Below, piece after piece: positions 23,228-34,150 of a stretch of DNA of 64,000 nucleotides. The translations under genes were made by a program, and so were the position numbers. The first letter of the stretch is position 1; every line of letters begins with the position of its first letter. The notes under the pieces are model-generated. The model was not told the DNA's origin. It saw only the letters and a program-made list of their open reading frames with translations, and did no database searches. This stretch comes from Guadua angustifolia. Lineage: Eukaryota; Streptophyta; Magnoliopsida; Poales; Poaceae. The stretch covers positions 74,044,224-74,108,223 of the forward strand of contig CM070502.1 in assembly GCA_036346375.1 (NCBI GenBank), given 5' to 3'.

Positions 23228-24147
23228 AGGAAGAGTCACACATTAAGAAGCTAGTAGCAGATGACGACGACTTCCAAAAGCGTCAATCGATCGTCTATAT
23301 GCATGCATATGTAGTAGTATTAGCTAGTGTACGCACATATATAGGATCTGACGGACCTTACAGGGAGTCATTGTTTGAATGGAGAGATTCGATCGGTCGG
23401 TGCACTAGCGTACGTACTGCTCCTTATGCCTGACCTAATTAACCTGCTTGTTTGACACGATATCATAGAGATCTAGCTCCAGCCTCGAGACTCTCTAGGT
23501 AACTGATCGATCGAGCTATATAAGTTGCGATGACACTTCTGAGTTTTAGTACACTATACATTGCCTTCATTGTCAGCTAGACACGACACCGGCGGGTCGA
23601 TCCATTTGCCGGGCAGGGCGGACGGCTGTCTAGCTAGGCTCCGGCCCTGACGACGAACTGAAGCAGCATGCAATGTATATATGCAAGCAAGCGAGGAACA
23701 AAATTACGTCGTACGTACCTGGATGCCGTTGGGCGAGTTGTCCGGGGTGAGCACGCGCGCGCGCGCCGCCGTCTCCTCCACGGGCTCCGGCCGGAACACC
23801 CGCACGGCGGCCAGCCTCGCGCCCGGCGGAGCGGCGCGCGCCAGGAGGGACAGCTTGTAGGCGTCGCCGTCGAGCGGGCTGTGCAGGAAGACGTCAACGG
23901 CGCCAGCGGGGAGCGCGCCCAGGACGTGGCGCGCGATGGACGGGCCCGTGAGCTCGAACCGCCGGGCGCCGCCCACGAGGCACACCGCCACCCTGTCTCG
24001 AGGGGGCGGCGGCTGGCGGGGGACGACGAACGAGAGGCGGAGGGAGGAGGGGAAGGAGAGGGCGGCGGCGAGGAAGAGCAGCAGCGGCGCGAGCACGGCG
24101 GCCAGGCGGGCGGGGATGAGATCGGACGAGGTGTCCACGCTCTCCAT
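21187..24147 (-). CDS. Membrane-anchored protein of unknown function, glycosyltransferase-like, 422 aa
   Basis: Two exons, 24147-23719 and 22026-21187, separated by a 1.69-kb intron (donor gtacgt, acceptor aagcag) and joined in phase 0 as SPNGIQ-GLLQYF. An N-terminal membrane segment (about residues 10-32, ARLAAVLAPLLLFLAAALSF) precedes a luminal-type region beginning VAVCLVGGARRFELTGPSIA. Other conserved-looking parts are VDVFLHSPLDGDAYKL, TYAWILRTRVDGFW and PEGSSFGGLNDRLG. Cys-rich CRPCRPACRGQC lies near residue 307-318. It belongs to a plant-specific family I know only as a DUF (possibly DUF7796). The type II topology and the D-G-F/R-T-R-V-D-pattern suggest a Golgi glycosyltransferase-like fold, but no activity can be claimed. 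Extremely GC-rich exons are normal for grasses. Confidence 0.85.
22430..22685. mobile_element. MITE-like foldback element inside the intron
   Basis: A long inverted repeat sits in the intron of the 21187-24147 gene. At 22439-22475 the sequence starts tgtggatccggtctccaaac, and its reverse complement starts at 22633 and ends at 22669. The arms are about 37 bp, with weaker pairing outside them. The middle is GC-rich with gagcgagccaaca repeated. No clear target duplication was found. Confidence 0.7.
23194..23226. repeat. (GA)n microsatellite
   Basis: About 16 uninterrupted GA units in the intron of the DUF-type gene. Confidence 0.95.
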
Positions 24148-24449
24148 GGGCCTGCTGGTGCTAGCTAGCTCAGGCCGTCGTGGTGGTGGTGGTGGGCGGC
24201 GAGGAGGTTATGAAGCGACGAGAAAGAAGGGAAGGGGTGGGGTGGGAGTGGGGGAGGTGGTGCGGGGCGCGTTGCTTGCATCGCATGCGTTGGAGGAGGA
24301 CGAGGAGAGGGAGAGGGATGACTTGACTTTGAGGCAATATGCGTTTATTAAGATTTGTTTTGAGATGCACGTTGATTAAGTTTTGGGCACAAAGGAGATT
24401 CACATATCTCGAGGTTTTAACTAATACTAATCAAACAAGCTTATATATG

Positions 24450-24610
24450 AAACTGTTTGTTTTTTTTTGTGTGGATTCTAGAAGTTAGCTTCAAAAGCTA
24501 AATAAAAAATAAATAGTCTAATTCTAAGAATTAATTCTCATAATCCATCCCACCCATATACATTAGAATCTATAATCTATTTTATATGTACTTCTGTGGA
24601 TTCTGAGAAA
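24450..24610. mobile_element. Remnant related to the 13697 MITE
   Basis: The segment around 24535-24605 (ccatcccacccatatacatt, agaatctataatc) matches the reverse complement of 13785-13830 with point changes. The ends are eroded. It lies about 0.3 kb upstream of the gene starting at 24147. Confidence 0.55.
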
Positions 24611-24787
24611 TACACCTGCTAGCAGTCCCATCGGTGTGCCTTATGGCTATTGATTGCAAGATACCATAGCTACACACCCCATCTCGGGCCACTAGTCATG
24701 CAGCATGGTGCCCTTCGTCCAACCAGCTATCAGCTACTCATAGGGGTGTGTGTGAGAGAGATGGAGGGGATGAGATCTACTCATAGG

Positions 24788-26045
24788 CAGTGGCGGAGCC
24801 AGAAAATTTTAAAGAGGGGGGGCTTAAAAAAGAGACATTCAAAATCAACTACTATGATTATCAACATATTGTAAAATAGTTGAAATTCAAATTGTATGCA
24901 ATATATCAGTGCCTCACGCCGCCTCTACCCTTGCAACGCGCCTACACGGGGGAGACTTTTGCTAATTGCTGGGCTAGTGGGCTGGCGGGGGCGGGGTGAG
25001 CTCCAGCCCCACATAGCCCCACGGATAGGCCTGGGCATTCGGTTTTTTCGGCTTATTCGGTTCGGTGTATTCGGTTTTCAAAATTTTGGTTTTCAAATTC
25101 AAAAACGAATCGAATTGAATAACTGAAAACCGAACCAATTAATTCGGTTCGGTTTTTTTTGTTGTTCGTTAACCGAAGTTTCAATGAAAGCCGTTCAAGA
25201 CTTCAAGTGAATAACAAGCACATCAATACATTCCAAAGAATGAATGACTTCAAGTGAATGAAAGCATGATTCCAGAGTGTGTTATTGACCCCACCGAACC
25301 ACGAAGGACAAAACACATGCAGTTTGATACTGATCCAAACAAATAACAAGCAGCCAAGCAAAGATAGATGAACAAGGATTTCTGCTTGGGGCCGGCGTCG
25401 TGGTCCTCGGCTCCTCGCGGAGGAGCTGGTCGTGGCGGAGTCGCGGTCTCGCGGAGGGCCTGGTGTGGAGGGTTCAGAACTTCAGATCGGCGCGCCGCGC
25501 GAAGCCGCGAACCGCTGCGGTCCTGCGGAGGACCGAACTCCGAAGGGCGGAAGCGGAACGCCGAACGCCGGAGGCCGGAGCAGTGGAGGGCCGGGCGGAG
25601 CCGGAGGAGTGGAGGCGTGGAGCGCCGAGCCGGTGTGAGGCGGTCGGTGACCTGGTGGGGGCTGGGGCGGGCGTGGACCGAGTGGTGCCTGGGGCTAGGG
25701 TTGTGAGGAGAGGACGGGCACGGGGGAGCAGCGAAATGGGGAATTGGGGCCTTGGGGCGGCGGGATGGAGTATGGACCGAGGGAGCAGGGAGTCACAGGA
25801 TTGAATTAGGTCATCGCCATTCGCCAGATCGGTCCAGGTGTAGTCGGCGCTTATTCGGTTTATTCGGCTATTCGGTTTCCTGAGATCGAAAACCGAACCG
25901 AATACCGAAAACCGAATGAAGAAGAAAATAGAAATCGAATCAACATCGAAACCGAAAAACCGATTTTTTCGGTTAATTGATTCGGTTTTTTCGCTTTTGC
26001 TTTGTTATATTATGCCCACCCCTACCCACGGAGGTCTCCGCCACT
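24788..26045. mobile_element. MULE-like MITE interrupted by a hAT element
   Basis: The ends cAGTGGCGGAGCC (24788) and ggtctCCGCCACT (26045) are inverted repeats. A 9-bp duplication actcatagg lies outside both (24779-24787 and 26046-26054), typical of Mutator-type insertion. Without the 999-bp hAT element and its 8-bp duplication it would be 251 bp long. The hAT insertion is 13 bp from the right end of the interrupted element. Confidence 0.8.
25026..26024. mobile_element. Non-autonomous hAT element, 999 bp
   Basis: Begins TAGGCCTGGGCAT and ends ATGCCCACCCCTA, inverted repeats of the hAT type (TAGGGGTGGGCAT). Perfect 8-bp duplications cccacgga lie at 25018-25025 and 26025-26032. Subterminal zones contain many copies of ttcggt and its complement accgaa, the probable transposase-binding sites. 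The middle (25380-25790) is GC-rich with open frames but no recognisable protein, and may be captured host sequence. Confidence 0.93.
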
Positions 26046-26195
26046 ACTCATAGGGGTGTGCATGAGAGAGAAATATATGCGTGCTATCATACATTGAATA
26101 GAGTGTTCATACTTTTCCACACTAACAAGCATGCATATGTGCATGCAAATGTGAGCATGTAACAAGCATAGGTATACCTACAGCAACAGAGCAAC

Positions 26196-26480
26196 TGTTG
26201 AAGTATAAGTGAATTGCTTACATTTCCTCATCATCTTAAGCTTTTGAGTGAACTGGCTGGTGCTTGCAACTTAATATGGTATCAGAGCCAAGAGGTCTCG
26301 AGTTCAAGACCCGGTTGGCGCAATTTAAAAAAAATAATTGCAGCACACTTCTATTCCACATCCTAAGCCTGAAGGAGGGAGCCTGCACGTGAGAGGGAGT
26401 GTTGAAGTATAAGTGAATTACCCACATTTCCTCATCAACTTAAGCTTTTGAGTGAACTAGATGGTACATGCAACTCAATA
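26196..26480 (+). mobile_element. SMART-type miniature LTR element, 285 bp
   Basis: Two 81-bp direct repeats (26196-26276 and 26400-26480) start TGTTGAAGTATAAGTGAATT. The 5-bp duplication gcaac lies outside both (26191-26195 and 26481-26485). The left repeat is followed at once by TGGTATCAGAGCC, the initiator-Met tRNA primer site, and the right one is preceded by the purine tract gagaggga. The interior is only 123 bp and cannot encode anything. Size and structure match the SMART class of tiny LTR elements described from grass genomes, which are among the shortest LTR elements known. Confidence 0.93.
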
Positions 26481-26758
26481 GCAACTAGGTAAGAGCATGC
26501 CGTGCTTGTGAATCATAGTAACTTTCTGTTGAGCTCAGACATTACGCTATACGTTCTGTTCAGTTACGCTCCTACTTTCTTACCGCGGTATGGGACCACA
26601 GCTACCTTAGTTCAAAAAAGAGCTAAATTCGCAAATTCGAATGTAAAGGGTCACTTCAGGAGCCGGGGGCCTTTGTGCAACTGCCAAGGCTTCTAGTCTC
26701 ATCTCATCCTTACAATTCTTCTTTTTTTTTCCTCCTGAATTAGTGTTATTTTAATTAA

Positions 26759-26996
26759 GGCGAATACTACCGTCCGGACGTCCGATTTTTTTGTTTTCTT
26801 CGGACGCCTCTTGAAACATTTTTTATCTACTTCTGCAACATTTGTTACCCACGTGTGTAACATTTTTTTTCAACGTTTGCAACATCTATTTACTGTAACA
26901 TTTGTCGAAGGAAAATGTTACACGCGTTGATAGAAAATGTTGCACGTGTAGAAAAAAAATGTTACGAAGTGTTAGGACGTCCGATGCTAAAACCGT
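26759..26996. mobile_element. hAT-like MITE, 238 bp, with gtaacattttt repeats
   Basis: Identical TTAATTAA duplications flank it (26751-26758 and 26997-27004). Inward from the ends lie cggacgtccgat (26774-26788) and its inverse ggacgtccgatg (26974-26986). The interior repeats [gt]aacattt and its complement aaatgtta, so the single strand can fold back. A diverged relative lies at 56165-56420. Confidence 0.75.
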
Positions 26997-27468
26997 TTAA
27001 TTAATTGCTTCGTGGCCACAGCTTTCGCTTCGTCAAAGCCAAGAAGAAGAAAACACCAAGCGAACCAGAAGCGAGAGGGGAAAGCAAGCAAAGGCAGCTG
27101 CGCAAGGAAGCGGGAAGCGGTGAAGCAATCGAGGTCCGAGGACCCGGGGCCAATTCAATCTCCAATCCCCACTCCACAATCCGCGCCAGCGCTGCTCATC
27201 CGGGTACATAGAATTAGGATCTAGCAGGGTCGCCAGTTCGCCGCCCCCAACCTTCTTTCTTCCCCGTCCGGATCCCTCCCGACCAATACCATTTTTTTTG
27301 CGCTTCGGCTTGCCGATTAGGATTTTTGTTACCATCTTTCTTGGAATTGCTAGCTCCATAGTTACTCGTCAGGTTCTTGTATGTAGATTGATCGAAGCTT
27401 TACGTATCATATGATTTCCGGTGCCCAATTAACATTGTCTCTATGATATTGCTTTGAATTTACCAGCA

Positions 27469-29391
27469 ATGGCATCGTCTTCGGAGCCATGGATGAGGGA
27501 GTACAACGAAGCGTCCAGGCTTGCGGATGATATCAACTCCATGATTGCCGATAGAGGGGCTCTTCCCCAATCGGGCCCGGAAATTATGCGCCATACGTCG
27601 GCCATCCGAAGGAAGATAACCATTCTTGGGACTAGGCTGGATAGCTTGGAGGCGTTGCTGTCCAAGATTCCTCCGAAGTCAACGTATGTTAATACTAATT
27701 CGTTGTACTTCGTTTCTGTTTGTATACTAATATCGGAGATAGGTGTTGTGTTTACAATTGTGCTATATTTGTTCCTAGTTGATCCCTTTTAAATTCAACA
27801 TTAGTCTTAACACTTGTATTTGTGAAAGCTGAAAAGAATCGTATGGTGATGTAGAATCCAAGTGAAGTTGTGTAAATGCTAGTGAATGCTGTTGATTCCA
27901 TGCTCCGCATGTCCTTAGAATCATAATTCAACTAGGATGCCACTCGTCGACAGTTGGTCAAAACAGTGTACCTTATCTCTTATACGGGAGTATCAAGTAA
28001 ATCTGTACATGGCATGGGTGATGGCCTGATGGGTCACTTGCTTCGGAGAAAGTCTGGAATATTTTAGCCTGTTAGCACAGTCTCTACGATGATATGCATG
28101 ATATAGTGCATTTTCTGGTAAGTGGCTCCTCTTGTGTGGACACAAGAACAAATTTATCACAATAGGATCTTCATGACAGATGATGCTGAGAGTTTCTTTT
28201 TTGTTAACCTATGCAAGAACTTCTATAGGGCAGTAACTAGCAATATGGCCTGATGCTTTTTGAAATATATACTTGTTATCACAATTTTCCACTTTTAAGT
28301 GATCTTTTTCATGTTGTGCAGCACTGACAAGGAGTTGCATAAGCGCCAAGACATGCTTTCAACCTTGAAATCTAGAGAAAAACAGATGGCAGAAAGTTTC
28401 AACATGTCAAACATTGCCAACAGGTGTGTTCTTCATAGTGGTATCTGATATCATCCTGTCGCAATGATTTATCTTCAGATGCATATTAATGAAAAATCTT
28501 TGTTTATAATTAATGTGTCATATATGTGTTTTCCCAATTTAGGGAAGACTTGCTTGGTCAGAGTAAGAAAGCTGATGACATGAGCAGAGTTGCTGGGTTG
28601 GATAACCAAGGGATTCTTGGCCTTCAGAGGCATATCATGAAAGGTACTCATTTATGACTTACTATTATTCATGCAGTTATTTTATTTCAAAATAAAATGT
28701 TTGAATTGTTGAACTGTACTCTACTGAGAATGCGCGGTTAGCTGTTTGTGTCAAAGCACACCTTATATAGTTTATGCGTCTCTGTTTCTCTAAGCTACCT
28801 GCTGTTTGCTTTTATATCTACAGCTGGTTACAAATGTTAGCTTTTTGCAAGAGTGATGACCATTGCATGGTAGCTAATTCATTGATCTTGTCTACTATAA
28901 CAATTTGCAGAACAAGATGAGGGTCTTGAGAAGCTGGAAGAGACAGTACTGAACACAAAACATATTGCATTAGCAGTCAATGAAGAACTTGGCCTGCATA
29001 CAAGACTGATTGTTAGTTCCTTTCTGCAAAGCCATATGTATTTATGTTTCCTAAGATTGGATAATAGCTGTTCTATCTTGTCTGCAGGATGACTTGGACG
29101 ATAATGTTGATGTTACAAACTTGGGTCTGCAGGTTATATTTTAAACCCTTCTTTCTGTGCCGTAATCTTAGCCATCGGAAAACGTTTTTATCACTGTTTG
29201 ATATTAATTGTTCCAAGCTTGCACAAATGGAATTTTGACGCAAAACTCTTTTCATTCAGCGTGTGCAAAAGAGGCTTGCGATTCTGAACAAGCGCACCAA
29301 GGGTGGTTGCTCATGCATGTCCCTGATGCTATCTGTCGTTGCTATAGTGATTCTTATGGTTATTGTTCGGCTTCTCATCAAGTACCTGTAA
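27469..29391 (+). CDS. SYP5: SYP5-type Qc-SNARE (syntaxin of plants 51/52), 231 aa
   Basis: Tail-anchored SNARE for fusion at the trans-Golgi, prevacuolar compartment and vacuole. Six exons: 27469-27683, 28322-28423, 28543-28643, 28911-29011, 29088-29132 and 29260-29391. All phases agree, and the length is close to the known SYP51/52 proteins. The N-terminal helical region opens MASSSEPWMREYNEASRLAD. The linker has MSRVAGLDNQGILGLQRHIM, and the SNARE motif runs about 140-200 (EQDEGLEKLEETVLNTKHIA). The tail anchor is about 208-231 after a Cys pair (GGCSCMS). The upstream in-frame TTG at 27454 is not a start; a 5'-UTR intron ending at ttaccag (27466) is plausible. Oddities are His169 where the ionic-layer Gln is expected and Arg225 inside the membrane segment. 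Confidence 0.95.
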
Positions 29392-29429
29392 CCTCTGTCT
29401 AACTCAAATCAGTCTGAAATGTGCAGTCT

Positions 29430-30146
29430 TCCAGAGGCACATGCTCATCTTTCTTTTCGTGAGAAGTGGAACATATGTGCAAGCAACAAGTATGTTGCGT
29501 TGACCTATGCCCAACAATCTGTATACCGCATGTGGCCTTTGTCGGTTTGAATGGAAGTTCAGACTTTCTATATGTTGGTATATAAGTTCCATCTCCTAGT
29601 TTATCTATTTAGGTTGTACTACTTGGCCTCCTCTCTCTTCTCCCTAAGAAAAAGACATGTTGGGTCACAGCCAATAATGCATGATGTTTTGGGATAAATG
29701 CCGAAGTCCAATGTATTCAAGCAAATCATGGTAAATAATAAGTCGAGAAGGGAATATTACATTCATTCGTGTCAAAAATTCAACCTTATTAGCCAGTCTT
29801 TAAGCACTAGCCTTCAAAAAGCGAAAGCACAATTATGGATTCTACCTGATTCACCACGAAGAACTGATATGGACAACTTTACAACTTACATTATGATTTG
29901 TTGAAGGTAAAAACAAATCATTTGACATCCAGCTAGTATCGAAACATAATCTTGCTAAATACCCATTCCGATTCTACCAGCGTCGTCACCTGCATATCCG
30001 TGGATCTCCAAGTGGCAAAGCTCAAAAGTTCCTCCCAAGCTCCAATGATTTATGTACTTTGTTCATCTGAGGCAACAAGTGGTGAACACGCTTGCCAACC
30101 GAAACTGAGCTGAATAGCGAGCTCCAATCAATTTTTTTCGTGGGAT
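29430..30146. other. Convergent 3' ends of SYP5 and M14 genes
   Basis: Contains the SYP5 3' UTR and the end of the carboxypeptidase gene on the other strand. No other feature is seen. Confidence 0.5.
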
Positions 30147-33100
30147 TCAAGTGTCGAAAATGTTACCTGATTCCCTGTGCCTGTTCTTTGATATCCTCGA
30201 GCAGAACATGAACATCAACAAGAATGTTGATAGCATAAATAGCCTAAAGTAGGTTCGTAGCTCCTGAATTCCGAGGTCAAGGCCTTCAAGTTTACTCTTT
30301 TCATGGCCGCTCTTTCGTGCTGCAGTTCTCTCAACAACCTCTCCTCCCACGGGGACCCAGTTATCCAGTGCACCTTGGGATACTACTTGATCACCACGCA
30401 AGTTTCGCAACCCTTCCTCGAAAAGTACGAGAAACGCCATGCACCACTTGTTAGTAACTCTCTGGAAGGCAAAATTATTGTGATCAGAAAGGTATGGCCA
30501 CTAAAAATATGCAGATGCTAGATGTGCATATGCTGGATCTGCGTACATCAAATGTTGTCTTGTCGACAGGGTTGAACATTTTGAAGCAATCGTTGGTAGA
30601 GGCTGTCTCATCTCCATATATCTGAATAAAAGCCAAGTGAGTTGAGTCCAAATGTGTCACTGCAGGTTCATAGAACTCGGAATAGAGACAGCAGATTAAC
30701 TGACCTCAAAGGTGAAAGGCATTGGCACCTTTATGATGTCATACATATAATCAGTCGTAGTCCCATGTGCAAGGTACCTGGTAAGTGATGGGAACTAAAA
30801 GCATGGGTACATTTGCTTTGTTGAAGCCTTAGCATAATACTCCAGTTGCATTCCAAGAACTTGAGTAACTTGTTAGATGTACATACCCTACGGCTCCACC
30901 ACCTGATCCAACTAGGCAGCTGTCTTGGAAATGGCGATGGTTCAAATTCTCTAGAACTGACCTCATCAAATACGCAGACGCTCCATTTGGTGTAGTATTC
31001 TTGTGATCATATGGCATAAATAAGGCCTGCAGTTGAACAGTAGAATGGAATGCAACAGCGAATTAGTGGCATCCATAGACTTATTCCAGTAGGGTTCTGT
31101 ACCACTATGAGCAATAATATATGAGATTGATACTAAAGTCAGAATATTATCTAACACGCGCTATGATGTGACAAAGAGTAGAATAGCAACATAACACAAG
31201 AGTTGAATCACCTCCATTCCAGAATGCACATTCACCCAGATATGTGGTTGAAATGACTTGGATAGTTCTCGCATGATCTGAGCCTCGGGTTCACTAAAAG
31301 GAGCAGTACCAGGATTCTCCTCATATGGATCATAGTCCTATAACACAGGAAAATGTACATATAGCTCAAAATATTGATACTGTGCACATAATGTTTGCAA
31401 AACTCTGATTAACCAACACAACAACCAACAAAGAACATACATGGTAAAATGATAAAGATTAGCAACCATGCTATATAAAGGTGCACTTTCTCAAAGTCCA
31501 CACAAGATTGGCGAAACTAATTAGCTAACATAACGAGCAAGGAATATACATGGTAAAGAAGCATAATATATACAGAAGTCTATTAGTTCCAAGTCTACAC
31601 AGATATAACCTTATTGAAAAAATTAGTGTTCCAGGATGTCAATCAACCTAGCTCTTCTAGAACGATGCTATATTATGTTTGATATAAATTACACAAGTTC
31701 ACTTAGTAATTCCACAAACCCATAAAACGTGGATATTCACATAAAGGCTACTATTATTCAAGATTAAATATAAGAATCTTTTTTTAACAGAATCAACATA
31801 TAGAGCAAGTCAAAAGGAATCAGGTTTTCCCAGTGCACAACAAGAAACCACTGAGACACCAACCTTTTCCTTCTTTCCCCAATCAACGCTCCAATTTCTG
31901 TTAAGATCAACTCCTCTTCCTGCATAAGAAAAAAGAAGATATAAAAAAGTTGGCACAGGAACCGCTTCATGTGATGGATTTGTAAGAAAAAGACCAATCA
32001 CCATTTCTCCTATCACAAAGCTCCCCTGCTTCAACACGTTTGCGACCATTGAAATTTTCCATTGGCACCACCTAATAGATTAAATCCAAATTTGAAAAAT
32101 ACTATACCTCCTTAGTCCGAGAAATGATTATTTAGCAATACAGAACATAAGTAATAAAACAGGAAAGAGGTGGAGGGAGGACAAGGCAGAAGAGCATGAG
32201 AACACCATGTGATTAAATGTTTCTACTTTTCAAACCAAATCCAATTTATTAAACTAGAATAACAGCATAAGCAATAACCACAATTATAATTCATACAAAG
32301 CATTTAGGAAAAAAAAACCTTTATAAACACCATATTAACTACCATGACTTCTGTTCTGTGTAGAAGTTAGAGTGAGTAATAATGCTTACCCATAATGCAA
32401 TAATGCATGAATAACATTTGTTGTTATTTACGTATGTGGAAAATCACGAGCTCACTAATATTTTAAAGACGAGTAGATAAAAAATATAGTTAAATTTCAC
32501 AAAACTGGCATAAGAACAATGCCTAAAATAAATGAACCTGATATTTGCCTATGTAGGTTCCTTTCCAAAAAGTAGACCACCCTAAAAACTATACCTATTT
32601 GGTGCAGTGCATAGCTGAACAACGAGCAAAATTGCTTTCCATAATTTCTTATTAATTCAGCAAGTCAAGAACTGAAAATATAAAAAATAAGTTGCAAAAG
32701 GGCTTACTTTGATCACAAGATTCTCCAGCATTTTCTCAAAAGATGATAGATCCACACCAGCAATCTTACGCTTCTCCGTCAAAACATAGAGAAGACGTAA
32801 TGCAACTTCAGATGTAATAAGTTCTCTGCCATGCTGCCCAAAGCTCTGGAAGACAATGAACCTTTCTGTCAAAACCGCAAGGCATCAACAATTTAATTTA
32901 CAAAACAAAATGCCAAAACTTACTGAAAAGACAGAATTTTATTGTTTTTATTTTACTTTATGTTTTAAGCCCACTAAGCTGAGGTGAGAGGGTAGAGAAC
33001 AAGTTGGATGAAGCAAACATACTTGATCTTGGGACATTGGATGAATCAAGAGGTAAAAAGTAACTGATGGGGCAGACAGAATGATGGTTATGGTCGAAAA

Positions 33101-34150
33101 AGGAAATGTGGAGAGATTTCAGTTGGAAACTAACCAGAAGGACATGAATCTTAGAGCCATTGTCCATGGATTGCTTCACATCATTAAAAGTGACAACTGA
33201 CATCTCTGCAGAATACCCTTTGTTACTTGCTCTTATAGTGTCCATCTGCAACAATTCACTCAAAAGTGCGCAAAGAAGACCATTAGGAAGTGAAACAAAC
33301 TGAGCAATAACAACCGAATAAAAACAGGTGAACCACTCACACTCAACCTATCTGAATGCCGAGCAACCAAAGCCTTGATTTCACGCAGAAGGGAATCACT
33401 AACAAGAAAAGAAAGAAAAACAGTTACCATGCTATGCGTATGAAGAAAAAAAACGCAGAGTTGGGAAGTCAATACAGCAAACAGAACACTCCTTGAACTA
33501 AGCGCTAACAGATTAGTAAGGCAAGATTCCAAGGAAAAACTTGTACTACTGATCACTGGGGAGCAACTTACAGCTAAGGTTCTCATTTATAAACAAAACC
33601 AAAAGCTGGATGACCCTTAACACCAAATTATGCGCTCTGAAAGTGTCAATCCATCGGAACGCCACTCACATGTAGTGGTGAAAGGATCTGTACACAGCCA
33701 TAGCTTCCATCAAGTAGCTAAGAAGACAGGGGTTCCAATCGTCGAGCAGAACTGTAGAAGCGGCGGATTTTACGATACACCAATCCCAAATTAACTATGC
33801 GCAATGGAGAGAGAAATTGCAATTAGCAGTTGATGTATTAGGAAACTAGAGTTTGATTCAGTAACTATGGCAACCTGGGTTACAGGAATTGACCTCGCCG
33901 TAGGTGGCTAGGTCGAAATGGAATGGAATCACCGGAATCTACGAGCTTAAAAGTGCGAGATTTGCGCGGAATGGAGGCGGGAGGAGAGGGGTTGGGGGGG
34001 CAGGGCGCACCTGGAGTGGTAGAGGTTGCGCGAGATCGGGGTGCGGGAGGCCGGGATCCTGGCTGCGGCGGAGGCGACGAAGGCGAGCGCGAGGGTTAGG
34101 GCCATGAGGCGGGGGAGAAGGGGAGGCGGAGGAGGGGTGGAGGAAGCCAT
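30147..34150 (-). CDS. M14 zinc metallocarboxypeptidase, membrane-anchored, 449 aa
   Basis: Removes C-terminal residues from peptides in the secretory pathway or at the cell surface; resembles the plant At5g42320-type protein from memory. Twelve exons: 34150-34011, 33717-33670, 33398-33341, 33245-33135, 32845-32708, 32071-32002, 31919-31864, 31337-31212, 31026-30887, 30777-30705, 30621-30547 and 30461-30147. All are GT-AG with agreeing phases. Residues 8-30 form a signal peptide (LLPRLMALTLALAFVASAAA). Zinc ligands are His124 and Glu127 (SFGQHGREL) and His245 (WVNVHSGME). Substrate-binding Asn195-Arg196 is in VDLNRNW, and catalytic Glu320 in PFTFE-IYGDE. A C-terminal membrane segment (FRLFMLSTFLLMFMFCSRIS) precedes a short basic tail. 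A last intron beginning gtaaca at about 30161 is possible, which would change only the final residues. Confidence 0.93.

Noticed and set aside
25368..25804. 112-134-codon open frames in the hAT core
   Set aside because: They overlap one another in several frames because the core is GC-rich and stop-poor. Noted as possible capture only.
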